DNA of 13,181 bases from Clostridia bacterium (GTDB lineage Bacteria; Bacillota; Clostridia; Christensenellales; UBA1242), in contig CAAFWB010000134.1 of assembly GCA_900766395.1 (NCBI GenBank), forward strand, positions 1-13,181, given 5' to 3'. The notes below the pieces were generated by a model, which worked only from the letters and a program-made list of their open reading frames with translations, was not told the DNA's origin and made no database searches. Numbering within the stretch: the first letter of the stretch is position 1; each line of letters starts with the position of its first letter. The position numbers were made by a program, and so were the translations under genes. Below are positions 1 through 6,211 of this stretch, piece by piece.

Positions 1-1
1 A

Positions 2-892
2 CAAAAACTTTTCAGCACCTATGTTGAGGTATGGAAAAACCAATACGCTGGGTCAAATGGAATAATTCACACAGTATTTAATCAAACCCTCACATCAACT
101 GGGCGTCTTTCGTCAAGCGAGCCAAATCTCCAAAACATTCCAATTCGTGATGAAGAGGGCAAAAACCTTAGAAAATTGTTTGTATCAAAGTTTGACGGCG
201 GAATCATTATGTCTGCGGATTACAACCAAATTGAACTGAGGCTTCTCGCAGCCCTTAGTGGCGATGAAAAACTTGTTGCTGCATTCAAAAATAATCAAGA
301 CATTCACCGAACGACTGCAAGCATAATTTTTGACATTCCTTTTGATGAGGTGACGGCGGTACAAAGAAGAGATGCAAAGGCTGTCAACTTTGGCGTTGTT
401 TATGGAATTTCAGATTATGGGCTTTCACAAAACACAGGGCTCAGTCGAAAGCAAGCTAAAGAATATATTGAAAAATACTTTGAGATCTATCCAAAAGTAA
501 AGCAATATATGGATTCAAATGTCGCCATGGCAAAGTCTGAAGGAAAGGTAAAAACAATACTTGGAAGAGTCAGACGCATTGAAGAAATCAATAGTTCAAA
601 CTTTGCTCAACGCTTGTTTGGCGAAAGAATTGCAATGAATATGCCGCTTCAAGGCAGTGCGTCAGACATAATTAAAATTGCAATGATTAATGTTGCAAAC
701 GCAATCAAAAACATGAATCTCAAAAGCAAATTAATTTTGCAAATTCACGACGAACTTATTGTTGATGTGTTCCCAGGCGAAGAAGATGTGATTGAAACAA
801 TTCTCCACAATGAAATGGAAAATGTTGTGTCACTTTCTGTTCCACTTCCAGTTGAAGTATCGATGGGAAAATCATGGTTTGATTGCAAATAA
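2..892 (+). CDS. polA: DNA polymerase I, C-terminal polymerase domain (5' end outside window)
   Basis: This is the 3' part of DNA polymerase I, which fills gaps in DNA repair and Okazaki-fragment processing. The frame is open from base 2, so the gene starts upstream of the window; the TTG at 176 is internal. All three family A polymerase motifs are visible. Motif A (ADYNQIELR) lies at about 215-241, preceded by the conserved TGRLSSSEPNLQNIP stretch. Motif B (RRDAKAVNFGVVYG, the O helix) lies at 365-406. Motif C (QIHDELIVDV) lies at 740-769, with its His-Asp-Glu at 746-754. The metal-binding Asp of motifs A and C are present, so this half looks catalytically intact. The O-helix position that governs dideoxynucleotide discrimination is Phe, as in E. 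coli Pol I and Taq. Any 5' nuclease or 3' exonuclease domain is outside view. No terminator hairpin follows the stop; aspS begins 68 bases later from its own promoter. Confidence 0.97.
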   Translation, partial: QKLFSTYVEVWKNQYAGSNGIIHTVFNQTLTSTGRLSSSEPNLQNIPIRDEEGKNLRKLFVSKFDGGIIMSADYNQIELRLLAALSGDEKLVAAFKNNQDIHRTTASIIFDIPFDEVTAVQRRDAKAVNFGVVYGISDYGLSQNTGLSRKQAKEYIEKYFEIYPKVKQYMDSNVAMAKSEGKVKTILGRVRRIEEINSSNFAQRLFGERIAMNMPLQGSASDIIKIAMINVANAIKNMNLKSKLILQIHDELIVDVFPGEEDVIETILHNEMENVVSLSVPLPVEVSMGKSWFDCK

Positions 893-903
893 CAAAAAAA
901 TGA

Positions 904-932
904 TTGTAATGCAAAACATTTCGTGATAAAAT
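904..932 (+). promoter_or_regulatory. Sigma-70-type promoter of aspS
   Basis: The -35 box TTGTAA (904-909) is 17 bases from the -10 box TAAAAT (927-932). A TG at 924-925 makes it an extended -10. The predicted transcription start near 939 lies downstream of the alternative ATG at 931, which supports the ATG at 961 as the real aspS start. Confidence 0.6.
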
Positions 933-948
933 GATTTCAAACTTATAT

Positions 949-954
949 GAGAGG
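949..954 (+). promoter_or_regulatory. Ribosome binding site that fixes the aspS start
   Basis: GAGAGG lies 6 bases upstream of the ATG at 961. The in-frame ATG at 931 has no comparable purine-rich site and overlaps the predicted -10 box, so 961 is preferred. Confidence 0.65.
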
Positions 955-960
955 CAAAAG

Positions 961-2700
961 ATGATAAAAGAAAATATTTATAGAAACAAAACTTGCGCAG
1001 AACTCAGAATTGAGAACGCAGGAGAAGAAGTTCGACTCGCTGGTTGGGTCGACACAATAAGAAAACTTGGCGGAATAACATTCTTGACACTTCGCGATCA
1101 CTATGGAATCACACAAGTGCTTGTTCGCGATGACAAAATGCTTGAAGGCGTAAACAAGGAAACTGTTATTTCTGTTCTTGGAACCGTGATTGAACGCGAA
1201 AGCAAAAATCCAAAAATGGAAACAGGGGATATTGAGATTGATTGCAAAGAAATCACAGTTTTGGGCAAATGCAATCCTGTTCTTCCTTTTGAAATTGACG
1301 ATGCGCCAAACACAAAAGAAGAACTTCGTCTCAAATATCGATATTTGGATCTCAGAAACAGAGCTCTGCATGACAGAATTGTAAAGCGTGCTGAAATTTT
1401 GAGATATGTTCGAAACAAAATGTCAGACATGGGATTTGTGGAGGTTCAAACTCCAATCCTCACATCTTCTTCTCCAGAAGGAGCAAGAGATTATATTGTT
1501 CCAACAATTTTGGCGCCAGGTGAGTTCTATGCTCTTCCACAAGCACCACAACAATTCAAGCAACTTCTCATGGTTAGCGGATTTGATAAATATTTCCAAA
1601 TTGCTCCATGTTTTAGAAATGAAGCGGCAAGAGCAGACAGAACACCAGGCGAGTTCTATCAAATTGACTTTGAAATGAGTTTTGCAACACAAGAAGATGT
1701 TTTTGCAGTTGTTGAAGACGTTGCATATTCAATTTATCGCGAATTTACGGACTATGACATAGACAAAGCGCCATTTGTTCGAATCAAATACAAAGATGCA
1801 ATGGAAACCTATTGTTCCGACAAGCCAGACCTCAGAAATCCTTTGACAGTATGCGACTTGACTGATTTCTTCAAAGATGTTGAGTTCACTCCATTCAATG
1901 GGAAAATGATTAAGGGTGTCAAAGCAGATTGCTCATCAAAATCAAGAAAATTCTATGATGAAATAACCACAGAAATTGTTAAAAATGAGGGCAAGGGTTC
2001 GGTTTGGATCAAACTTGGTGATGAAGGGCTTGTTGGCTCATTAGCAAAAGTTTTGAGCCCGGAAAAACAACAAGAACTCATTGAAAAAGTTGGACTTAAA
2101 CATGGCGAAAGCCTTGTTATGGTCGCAGACGAAAACGGAAAAGTTCAAAAACTTGCAAACGTTCTCCGCACATTCCTTGGCGAAAATCTTGGACTTGTCG
2201 ACAAGAACAAAGTTATATTCTGCTGGATTGTTGACTTCCCATTCTATGAGAAAAATGAAGAAACAGGCGCGGTTGATTTCTCACACAATCCTTTCTCACT
2301 TCCACAAGGCGGACTTGATGCGCTTCTTCACAAAAATCCATTTGACATTGTCGCATATCAATATGACCTTGTTTGCAACGGATATGAAATGCTTTCTGGC
2401 GCTGTGAGAAACCATGACCCAGAACTCATGGTTAAAGCGTTTGAAATTGCAGGTTATGACCGCTCTGTTGTTGAAAACAAATTCCCCGCATTGTTCAATG
2501 CATTCAGTTATGGAGCACCACCTCATGCTGGTGGAGCACTTGGATTTGATAGAATGCTCATGCCAATCATGAAGCAAGAATTCATCCGTGATGTCATTGC
2601 TTTCCCAATGAATAAAAATGGAAGAGATTTGCTTATGAATGCACCTTCAGCAATCGATGAAAAGACGCTCAGAGAGCTCGGTATCAAAGTTATTAAATAA
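961..2700 (+). CDS. aspS: Aspartyl-tRNA synthetase
   Basis: This 579-residue class II synthetase charges tRNA-Asp with aspartate in the cytoplasm. An N-terminal OB-fold anticodon-binding domain (about 20-105, GWVDTIRKLGG) is followed by the catalytic core. Core landmarks are RYLDLRN (127-133), the motif 1 region FVEVQTPILTSSSPEGARD (159-177), LPQAPQQFKQLLMVSGFDKY (192-211), motif 2 CFRNEAARADRTPGEF (217-232) and motif 3 HAGGALGFDRMLM (522-534). The bacterial insertion (GAD) domain fits about residues 280-420. The length is normal for bacterial AspRS. From memory, ARADRTPGEF, AVRNHDPELM.KAFEIAGY and IAFPMNKNGRDLLMNAPS read more like alphaproteobacterial AspRS than Bacillus or E. coli AspRS. 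The position often Asn or His after GWV in the anticodon domain is Asp31. Whether the enzyme is discriminating (Asp only) or also charges tRNA-Asn cannot be decided here. It is monocistronic by its own promoter and terminators. Confidence 0.97.
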   Translation: MIKENIYRNKTCAELRIENAGEEVRLAGWVDTIRKLGGITFLTLRDHYGITQVLVRDDKMLEGVNKETVISVLGTVIERESKNPKMETGDIEIDCKEITVLGKCNPVLPFEIDDAPNTKEELRLKYRYLDLRNRALHDRIVKRAEILRYVRNKMSDMGFVEVQTPILTSSSPEGARDYIVPTILAPGEFYALPQAPQQFKQLLMVSGFDKYFQIAPCFRNEAARADRTPGEFYQIDFEMSFATQEDVFAVVEDVAYSIYREFTDYDIDKAPFVRIKYKDAMETYCSDKPDLRNPLTVCDLTDFFKDVEFTPFNGKMIKGVKADCSSKSRKFYDEITTEIVKNEGKGSVWIKLGDEGLVGSLAKVLSPEKQQELIEKVGLKHGESLVMVADENGKVQKLANVLRTFLGENLGLVDKNKVIFCWIVDFPFYEKNEETGAVDFSHNPFSLPQGGLDALLHKNPFDIVAYQYDLVCNGYEMLSGAVRNHDPELMVKAFEIAGYDRSVVENKFPALFNAFSYGAPPHAGGALGFDRMLMPIMKQEFIRDVIAFPMNKNGRDLLMNAPSAIDEKTLRELGIKVIK

Positions 2701-2713
2701 TAACAGAAAAATA

Positions 2714-2743
2714 AAAAAGCACTCAAACTTGAGTGCTTTTTGT
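2714..2743 (+). terminator. Intrinsic terminator of aspS (first of two)
   Basis: The stem GCACTCA (2719-2725) pairs with TGAGTGC (2730-2736) around an AACT loop. Flanking A (2713-2718) and T (2737-2741) runs extend it. It lies 18 bases past the aspS stop. Confidence 0.88.
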
Positions 2744-2772
2744 TTTGTCGCTTTCGACAAATTTTTTATTTT
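2744..2772 (+). terminator. Second, back-to-back hairpin terminator after aspS
   Basis: TTTGTCG (2744-2750) pairs with CGACAAA (2755-2761) across a CTTT loop and is followed directly by six T (2762-2767). It starts three bases after the T run of the first terminator, and would insulate the downstream operon from aspS transcription. Confidence 0.72.
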
Positions 2773-2810
2773 TGTTCAACATGACCAAAAAACGGGTTTT
2801 TGCGACTTTG

Positions 2811-2826
2811 ATATTGACACCAATAT
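2811..2826. promoter_or_regulatory. Perfect inverted repeat over the -35 box (possible operator)
   Basis: ATATTG (2811-2816) and CAATAT (2821-2826) form a perfect 6-base inverted repeat with a 4-base centre. It covers the whole TTGACA box of the operon promoter. A dimeric repressor could bind there. A short AT-rich palindrome can also arise by chance, so this is tentative. Confidence 0.3.
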
Positions 2827-2841
2827 GCTTTATGTGATAAT
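2814..2841 (+). promoter_or_regulatory. Consensus promoter of the phosphoesterase operon
   Basis: The -35 box TTGACA (2814-2819) is a perfect match. A 16-base spacer, ending in a TATG/TGTG element, leads to the -10 box GATAAT (2836-2841). Transcription should start near 2848, giving a leader of about 30 AT-rich bases. Confidence 0.75.
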
Positions 2842-2876
2842 ATACTGATATATATAAATATATTAGGCAGGTGAAC

Positions 2877-4043
2877 ATGACGGATTTAAGATCACTTTTT
2901 GCGGGTTTTGCGGGCGCAGTCGTCTCAACATACAAAAATGGTGTTGTGACTGATGACACAAAAGAGGCCGTGCGCACCGAACATAATCAGTATGTTGGGG
3001 ATTCTGGAGCATATGATCCCGAAACTCTCAAAAACATGTCAATGGTTTGGAACGACCAAAAACTCTTGCTTGTGCCTTTGTTTGACTCTCATGTTGGAGG
3101 AGAAGGTTTTGAAGCAGATCGTTTTAAAATGGTTCTTGATTTCATTTATAACTGCAGAATTGCAAAAACATTCTTTGGCGGAGATATGTTTGATAATGCA
3201 AATCTTGCGGGAAAAACAAATCCGCTTCTTGCAAGAATGAATCCAAACAATCAATTCAACTATCTTTTGAACCTAAAAGAATTTAAAAATTGTCTTGATA
3301 TGGATAAAATTTTGTTTGCAATTTACGGCAATCATGATGGAATGACAAACGACAGAACAAAAGATGCAAACATTTCAATGGTAAAAGACTTCTGCAGATT
3401 AACAAATATTCCTTGTGCACCTTACAATGTCTTGTTTAAAGTGTTTTCCGAATTTGGCAAAGACCAAGTGCAAGCAAATATTTTTGCCACTCATGGCTCA
3501 AGCAAAACCATGGATCCAGCGGTTGCTTGTGAATCAGAGCGCGGAAAAATGCGCAATGCAATGATGGCAGCTGGATTTGATCCAAGCATGGTTGATTTGG
3601 CATATTTTGGACACCTTCATATTGATGGACATATTCCAACAACAATCAGCACTTCTGTTTATGATGAAAACGGCAAAAACATTGCCGACAAAACAAAAAC
3701 ATTGCATACAATTTGTGAGCCTCCAATGCAGGGGATGAATGATTTTTCTGCAAGAGCAAACATGAAATCAGCTGGAACAAATGCGTATGCAACAGAACTT
3801 TGTTGGGTCGCAAATCCAAGATATGCAAAAAACAAAGATACCGAATTCCCTTATGTGTTGAATGTTTCAAGATTCCCAATTCTTGAAAAAGACAAAAACG
3901 TCTATACCAAATACGCAAAAGATTATCTTGAAAATGCTTTGTATCGTGAACCTCATGAAATAAGAGTTGAACTTGAAGATAAATATTTAAATAATAATCA
4001 ATCAGTCATGAAAGATTATCCAACTTTGGTCGAAGGAATTTAG
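2877..4043 (+). CDS. Calcineurin-like metallophosphoesterase
   Basis: This 388-residue cytoplasmic protein (no signal peptide) carries the full metal-binding set of the calcineurin-like phosphoesterase superfamily. The motifs are FDSH (Asp70, His72), GGDMFDN (Asp103), YGNHD (Asn152, His153), ATHG (His206) and FGHLH (His246, His248). Such enzymes use two metals to hydrolyse phosphomonoesters or phosphodiesters, including nucleic acids and cyclic nucleotides; the substrate here is unknown. The order and spacing resemble prokaryotic and phage phosphoesterases of the SbcD/Mre11 and YfcE type, but no capping domain is recognised. Residues 1-60 and about 260-388 are outside the core and unassigned. 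The ATG at 2877 is preferred, with AGG elements 5 and 9 bases upstream; a GTG at 2871 is in frame. This is the first gene of a three-gene operon. Its stop overlaps the ribosome binding site of the next gene. Confidence 0.88.
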   Translation: MTDLRSLFAGFAGAVVSTYKNGVVTDDTKEAVRTEHNQYVGDSGAYDPETLKNMSMVWNDQKLLLVPLFDSHVGGEGFEADRFKMVLDFIYNCRIAKTFFGGDMFDNANLAGKTNPLLARMNPNNQFNYLLNLKEFKNCLDMDKILFAIYGNHDGMTNDRTKDANISMVKDFCRLTNIPCAPYNVLFKVFSEFGKDQVQANIFATHGSSKTMDPAVACESERGKMRNAMMAAGFDPSMVDLAYFGHLHIDGHIPTTISTSVYDENGKNIADKTKTLHTICEPPMQGMNDFSARANMKSAGTNAYATELCWVANPRYAKNKDTEFPYVLNVSRFPILEKDKNVYTKYAKDYLENALYREPHEIRVELEDKYLNNNQSVMKDYPTLVEGI

Positions 4044-4048
4044 GAGGG
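4042..4048 (+). promoter_or_regulatory. Strong ribosome binding site overlapping the upstream stop codon
   Basis: AGGAGGG begins inside the TAG stop (4041-4043) of the phosphoesterase gene, 3 bases before the next ATG at 4052. This arrangement implies translational coupling and tuned co-production of the two proteins. Confidence 0.75.
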
Positions 4049-4051
4049 AAT

Positions 4052-5233
4052 ATGACAAACATTCAAGCAACCAATTTTTATAATCCAAAAAAGAGTGAAA
4101 CGCTTCTTGAATATTGGTGCAAAGAAAATTTGCTTCCGGCAGATTACAAAAGATGGCAAAAACAACTTGTTAACTATGCAACAATGGAAGAAGTTGAAAA
4201 ATTTGTTTTCGCAAATAAATCTGATTATAATGAACAACTTGAAGACAAAAAGACAAAACAAATCAGCAGTGAAGAGATTGTTCTCGACAAAAATCACAAA
4301 TATTTGAAACTTGTTTTCTTTTCATCTGCTCATTACTATGACATGGGCAACCCACAAATGAAAGGAAATAGAGATGTTTTTAAAGAAAAATTAAAAACCG
4401 AAAGAGATGATGTCAAAACTGTTGCTGTTTTTGGCGGAGATCTTTTCGGAACTGAATGGAAAATGAAGAGTTTTCGTGATGCAAAGTTCGTTGAAAATGA
4501 AGATGGTTCGGCAAAAGTTGACGACAGAAAAGGCAATGTTGTGCTTTATTATGGACTTAACAAAAGAATGGTTGAACTTGAAAAAGACATAAAGAATGCA
4601 CTTTCTTCTGGGGCTGAAGTATATTTGATGAGAGGCGCCGAAGAGCACGACATCTATAAAAGTGTTGGGCGCAATATTTTGAAAGAGGTTTATGAACGTA
4701 TTCAAGGTAAATCTGGCAAAGATGGAATTGATATCAACAAACTTCACTACATCAACGAAGGTGCGAGCCTCAAGGTTAATTTTGCACGTGAAATGACCGA
4801 TGGCAGCACAGTTTATGGCACAATCGGACTTCAAACAAACAACACTGATAAAGCTTATACAATCCAAGGCAGCATAAAAGCATCAGAAAAAAGCAATGGA
4901 ATGTTGAATTCTGATGTAAGGTTTGTTACAAATGCAAACGCAGTTGGAAATTTTGCGTCAGACACGTTCTATGTTTCGCCTCAAGCAACTTATCTTCGCA
5001 CTCCACATGGCAAAAAACCAAGTGTTGCGCCACGCGACAATGACGTGTTTATGCTCTCAATGGAAGAGCCTCATAACATTCAAGTTAGAGTTGGCGATTT
5101 CATTCCAGATGTTGAAACCTCGATCAAAGTTGAAGAATATAGAGAACAATACAAAAACAAAGTTTTGCTTGATATTGCAAAGAAAAAGATTGAACAAAAA
5201 ATTACAAATAACAATGTTTTTGGGAGGGCATAA
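4052..5233 (+). CDS. Putative degenerate phosphoesterase-like protein (probable pseudoenzyme)
   Basis: This is a 393-residue protein of unknown function. Its motif order recalls the phosphoesterase encoded just upstream, but key ligands are altered. FFSSAH (89-94) stands where F-D-x-H is expected, so the Asp is replaced by Ser while His94 is kept. FGGDLFG (127-133) matches GGDMFD with the second Asp lost. LMRGAEEHD (192-200) stands where YGNHD is expected, with Asn replaced by Glu. No clear equivalent of the THG or GHLH motifs is seen; YGTIGLQTNN (255-264) may correspond to the former. An N-terminal extension (1-80) is rich in Lys and Glu. No signal or membrane segment is seen. The gene begins 8 bases after its partner and its stop overlaps the next start, so all three are probably made together. 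It may be a scaffold or regulatory subunit derived by duplication. The homology claim rests on motif reading only. Confidence 0.6.
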   Translation: MTNIQATNFYNPKKSETLLEYWCKENLLPADYKRWQKQLVNYATMEEVEKFVFANKSDYNEQLEDKKTKQISSEEIVLDKNHKYLKLVFFSSAHYYDMGNPQMKGNRDVFKEKLKTERDDVKTVAVFGGDLFGTEWKMKSFRDAKFVENEDGSAKVDDRKGNVVLYYGLNKRMVELEKDIKNALSSGAEVYLMRGAEEHDIYKSVGRNILKEVYERIQGKSGKDGIDINKLHYINEGASLKVNFAREMTDGSTVYGTIGLQTNNTDKAYTIQGSIKASEKSNGMLNSDVRFVTNANAVGNFASDTFYVSPQATYLRTPHGKKPSVAPRDNDVFMLSMEEPHNIQVRVGDFIPDVETSIKVEEYREQYKNKVLLDIAKKKIEQKITNNNVFGRA

Positions 5234-5475
5234 TGGAAAGAAAAAGAACATTTTTCAACCAAACTTTCACTTGCCCAACTTGTGGCAAAATCTATAAGGA
5301 GCCAATGAACTTTTGTTCGGATTGTGGCAAGTGTATGTCGCCAGCAGGGGAAAATTTGGAAGAACTTCAAAAGAAGAATGCTCAACTTGAAATTTTGATT
5401 TCACTTGTCGACAGAGTTCAAGACAAACAAACGCTTGAAACAATCAAAAAAATGATTGCAAAGTTAAAAGCTTAA
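5233..5475 (+). CDS. Small zinc-ribbon protein with C-terminal coiled coil
   Basis: This 80-residue protein has two Cys pairs, CPTC (14-17) and CSDC (28-31) with a further Cys34 (GKC), which is a typical zinc-ribbon knuckle arrangement. The rest (about 43-80) is a charged, heptad-like helix predicted to form a coiled coil. Its start overlaps the stop of the preceding gene (TAATG, 5231-5235). A GGGAGGG site lies at 5222-5228, so it is translationally coupled. Zinc ribbons of this kind commonly bind nucleic acid or act as protein-protein adaptors. Together with the upstream phosphoesterase pair this suggests an adaptor or nucleic-acid-targeting subunit; that role is inference. No named family is recognised. 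The gene ends the operon, 17 bases before a terminator. Confidence 0.8.
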   Translation: MERKRTFFNQTFTCPTCGKIYKEPMNFCSDCGKCMSPAGENLEELQKKNAQLEILISLVDRVQDKQTLETIKKMIAKLKA

Positions 5476-5482
5476 ACATATA

Positions 5483-5518
5483 AAAAAAATTAGAGTTGCT
5501 CGTGCAGCTCTTTTTTTA
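5483..5518 (+). terminator. Intrinsic terminator of the phosphoesterase operon
   Basis: AGAGTTGC (5492-5499) pairs with GCAGCTCT (5504-5511), with one G-T wobble and a TCGT loop. The stem is followed by a T run (5511-5517) and preceded by an A run (5482-5489). Confidence 0.87.
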
Positions 5519-5526
5519 TGCAAACA

Positions 5527-5560
5527 ACAAACCGAGTTGAAGAAAATTAACTTGGTTTGT
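5527..5560. repeat. 12-base inverted repeat without a T run
   Basis: ACAAACCGAGTT (5527-5538) is complementary to AACTTGGTTTGT (5549-5560) except for one G-T pair, around a 10-base loop. No T run follows, so it is unlikely to be a simple terminator. It sits between the operon terminator and the lytic transglycosylase gene and could be an operator or an RNA-stability hairpin. The rest of this gap (5561-5642) is over 85 percent A/T, with no other element that I can support. Confidence 0.5.
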
Positions 5561-5642
5561 AATGAATAATCAAAAATAATTGAAAAATAAATATTATTAA
5601 ATAAAAAATAATAAAATTAATTATTTTTTCATAAAATAAATT

Positions 5643-6188
5643 ATGAAAAAGAAATTAATTCTATCCCTTATATCATGTGCGATTGCGGTGATTTTAATAA
5701 TTATTTTAATTTATTTATTTTTTGAAATAAAATATCCGCTCAAATATGAAGATGACATCAGAGCAAATGCAACAAAAAACAACCTTGAATCAAGTTTTGT
5801 TGCAGCAATAATTAACACCGAAAGCAGTTTTAACAAATACGCGAAATCACCAAGTGGGGCGGAAGGGCTTATGCAACTTCTTCCAACAACAGCAGAGTTT
5901 GTTGCAAACAAGTTTGGGATTGAATTTGAAGACAAAAACTTGTTTGATGCACCAAAAAACATTGAGATTGGCTGTCGCTATTTGAAATATCTCTTTGATA
6001 AATTCGGCGACAAAAAAACAGTTCTTTTCGCATATAATTCAGGTGAGGGGAATGTCGTGACTTGGCTCAAAATTGAAGACTATTCACAAGACGGAAAAAC
6101 GCTGACAACTTGCCCATATGCTGAAACGAACAATTATATTCAAAAAGTTTTGGAAGCGGAAAAGCATTACAAGAAAAAATGCCCGTGA
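5643..6188 (+). CDS. Membrane-anchored soluble lytic transglycosylase (Slt-type)
   Basis: This 181-residue protein cleaves the glycan strands of peptidoglycan, forming 1,6-anhydro ends, on the outer face of the membrane. Residues 5-27 form a hydrophobic signal anchor after MKKK, with no cleavage site evident. The SLT domain follows: NTESSFNKYAKSPSGAEGLM (58-77) holds the catalytic Glu60 and the GLMQ motif (75-78). AYNSG (130-134) and the later Tyr165 (NNYIQKV) complete the four family 1 motifs. It consists of one catalytic domain with no wall-binding module. The start is set by the anchor, but there is no Shine-Dalgarno site before the ATG. A TAAAAT box at 5632-5637 would start transcription at or next to the ATG. 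The TGA stop lies inside the stem of the following terminator. It converges with secA. Confidence 0.93.
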   Translation: MKKKLILSLISCAIAVILIIILIYLFFEIKYPLKYEDDIRANATKNNLESSFVAAIINTESSFNKYAKSPSGAEGLMQLLPTTAEFVANKFGIEFEDKNLFDAPKNIEIGCRYLKYLFDKFGDKKTVLFAYNSGEGNVVTWLKIEDYSQDGKTLTTCPYAETNNYIQKVLEAEKHYKKKCP

Positions 6189-6210
6189 ATTAAATCACGG
6201 GCATTTGTTT
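6177..6210. terminator. Bidirectional terminator between the lytic transglycosylase gene and secA
   Basis: A perfect 12-base stem, AAATGCCCGTGA (6177-6188) with TCACGGGCATTT (6195-6206), encloses a 6-base loop. On the minus strand it is followed by a T run (complement of A at 6174-6179), so it should end secA transcripts well. On the plus strand T-rich sequence follows (6204-6218). It includes the last codons and stop of the transglycosylase gene. Confidence 0.85.
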
Positions 6211-6211
6211 G

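Noticed and set aside
176..892. Complete 238-residue protein starting at TTG 176
   Set aside because: The frame is open to the window edge and the upstream residues (TGRLSSSEPNLQNIP) are conserved PolA sequence, so 176 is internal to a truncated gene.
943..1371. Minus-strand open frame opposite aspS
   Set aside because: It is antisense to strongly conserved AspRS codons, rich in Phe/Cys/Asn as expected for a shadow frame, with no ribosome binding site.
2639..2848. Plus-strand small frame across the aspS end and the intergenic region
   Set aside because: It runs through both terminators and the next promoter and has no recognisable protein features.
4391..4867. 158-residue minus-strand frame opposite the phosphoesterase-like gene
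   Set aside because: The plus-strand frame is longer, has a strong ribosome binding site and fits the operon. The minus frame has no start signal and shadow-type composition.
2877..5475. Prophage or mobile island carrying the phosphoesterase operon
   Set aside because: No integrase, transposase, tRNA target, flanking direct repeats or composition shift is visible. The operon sits between housekeeping genes with its own terminators.
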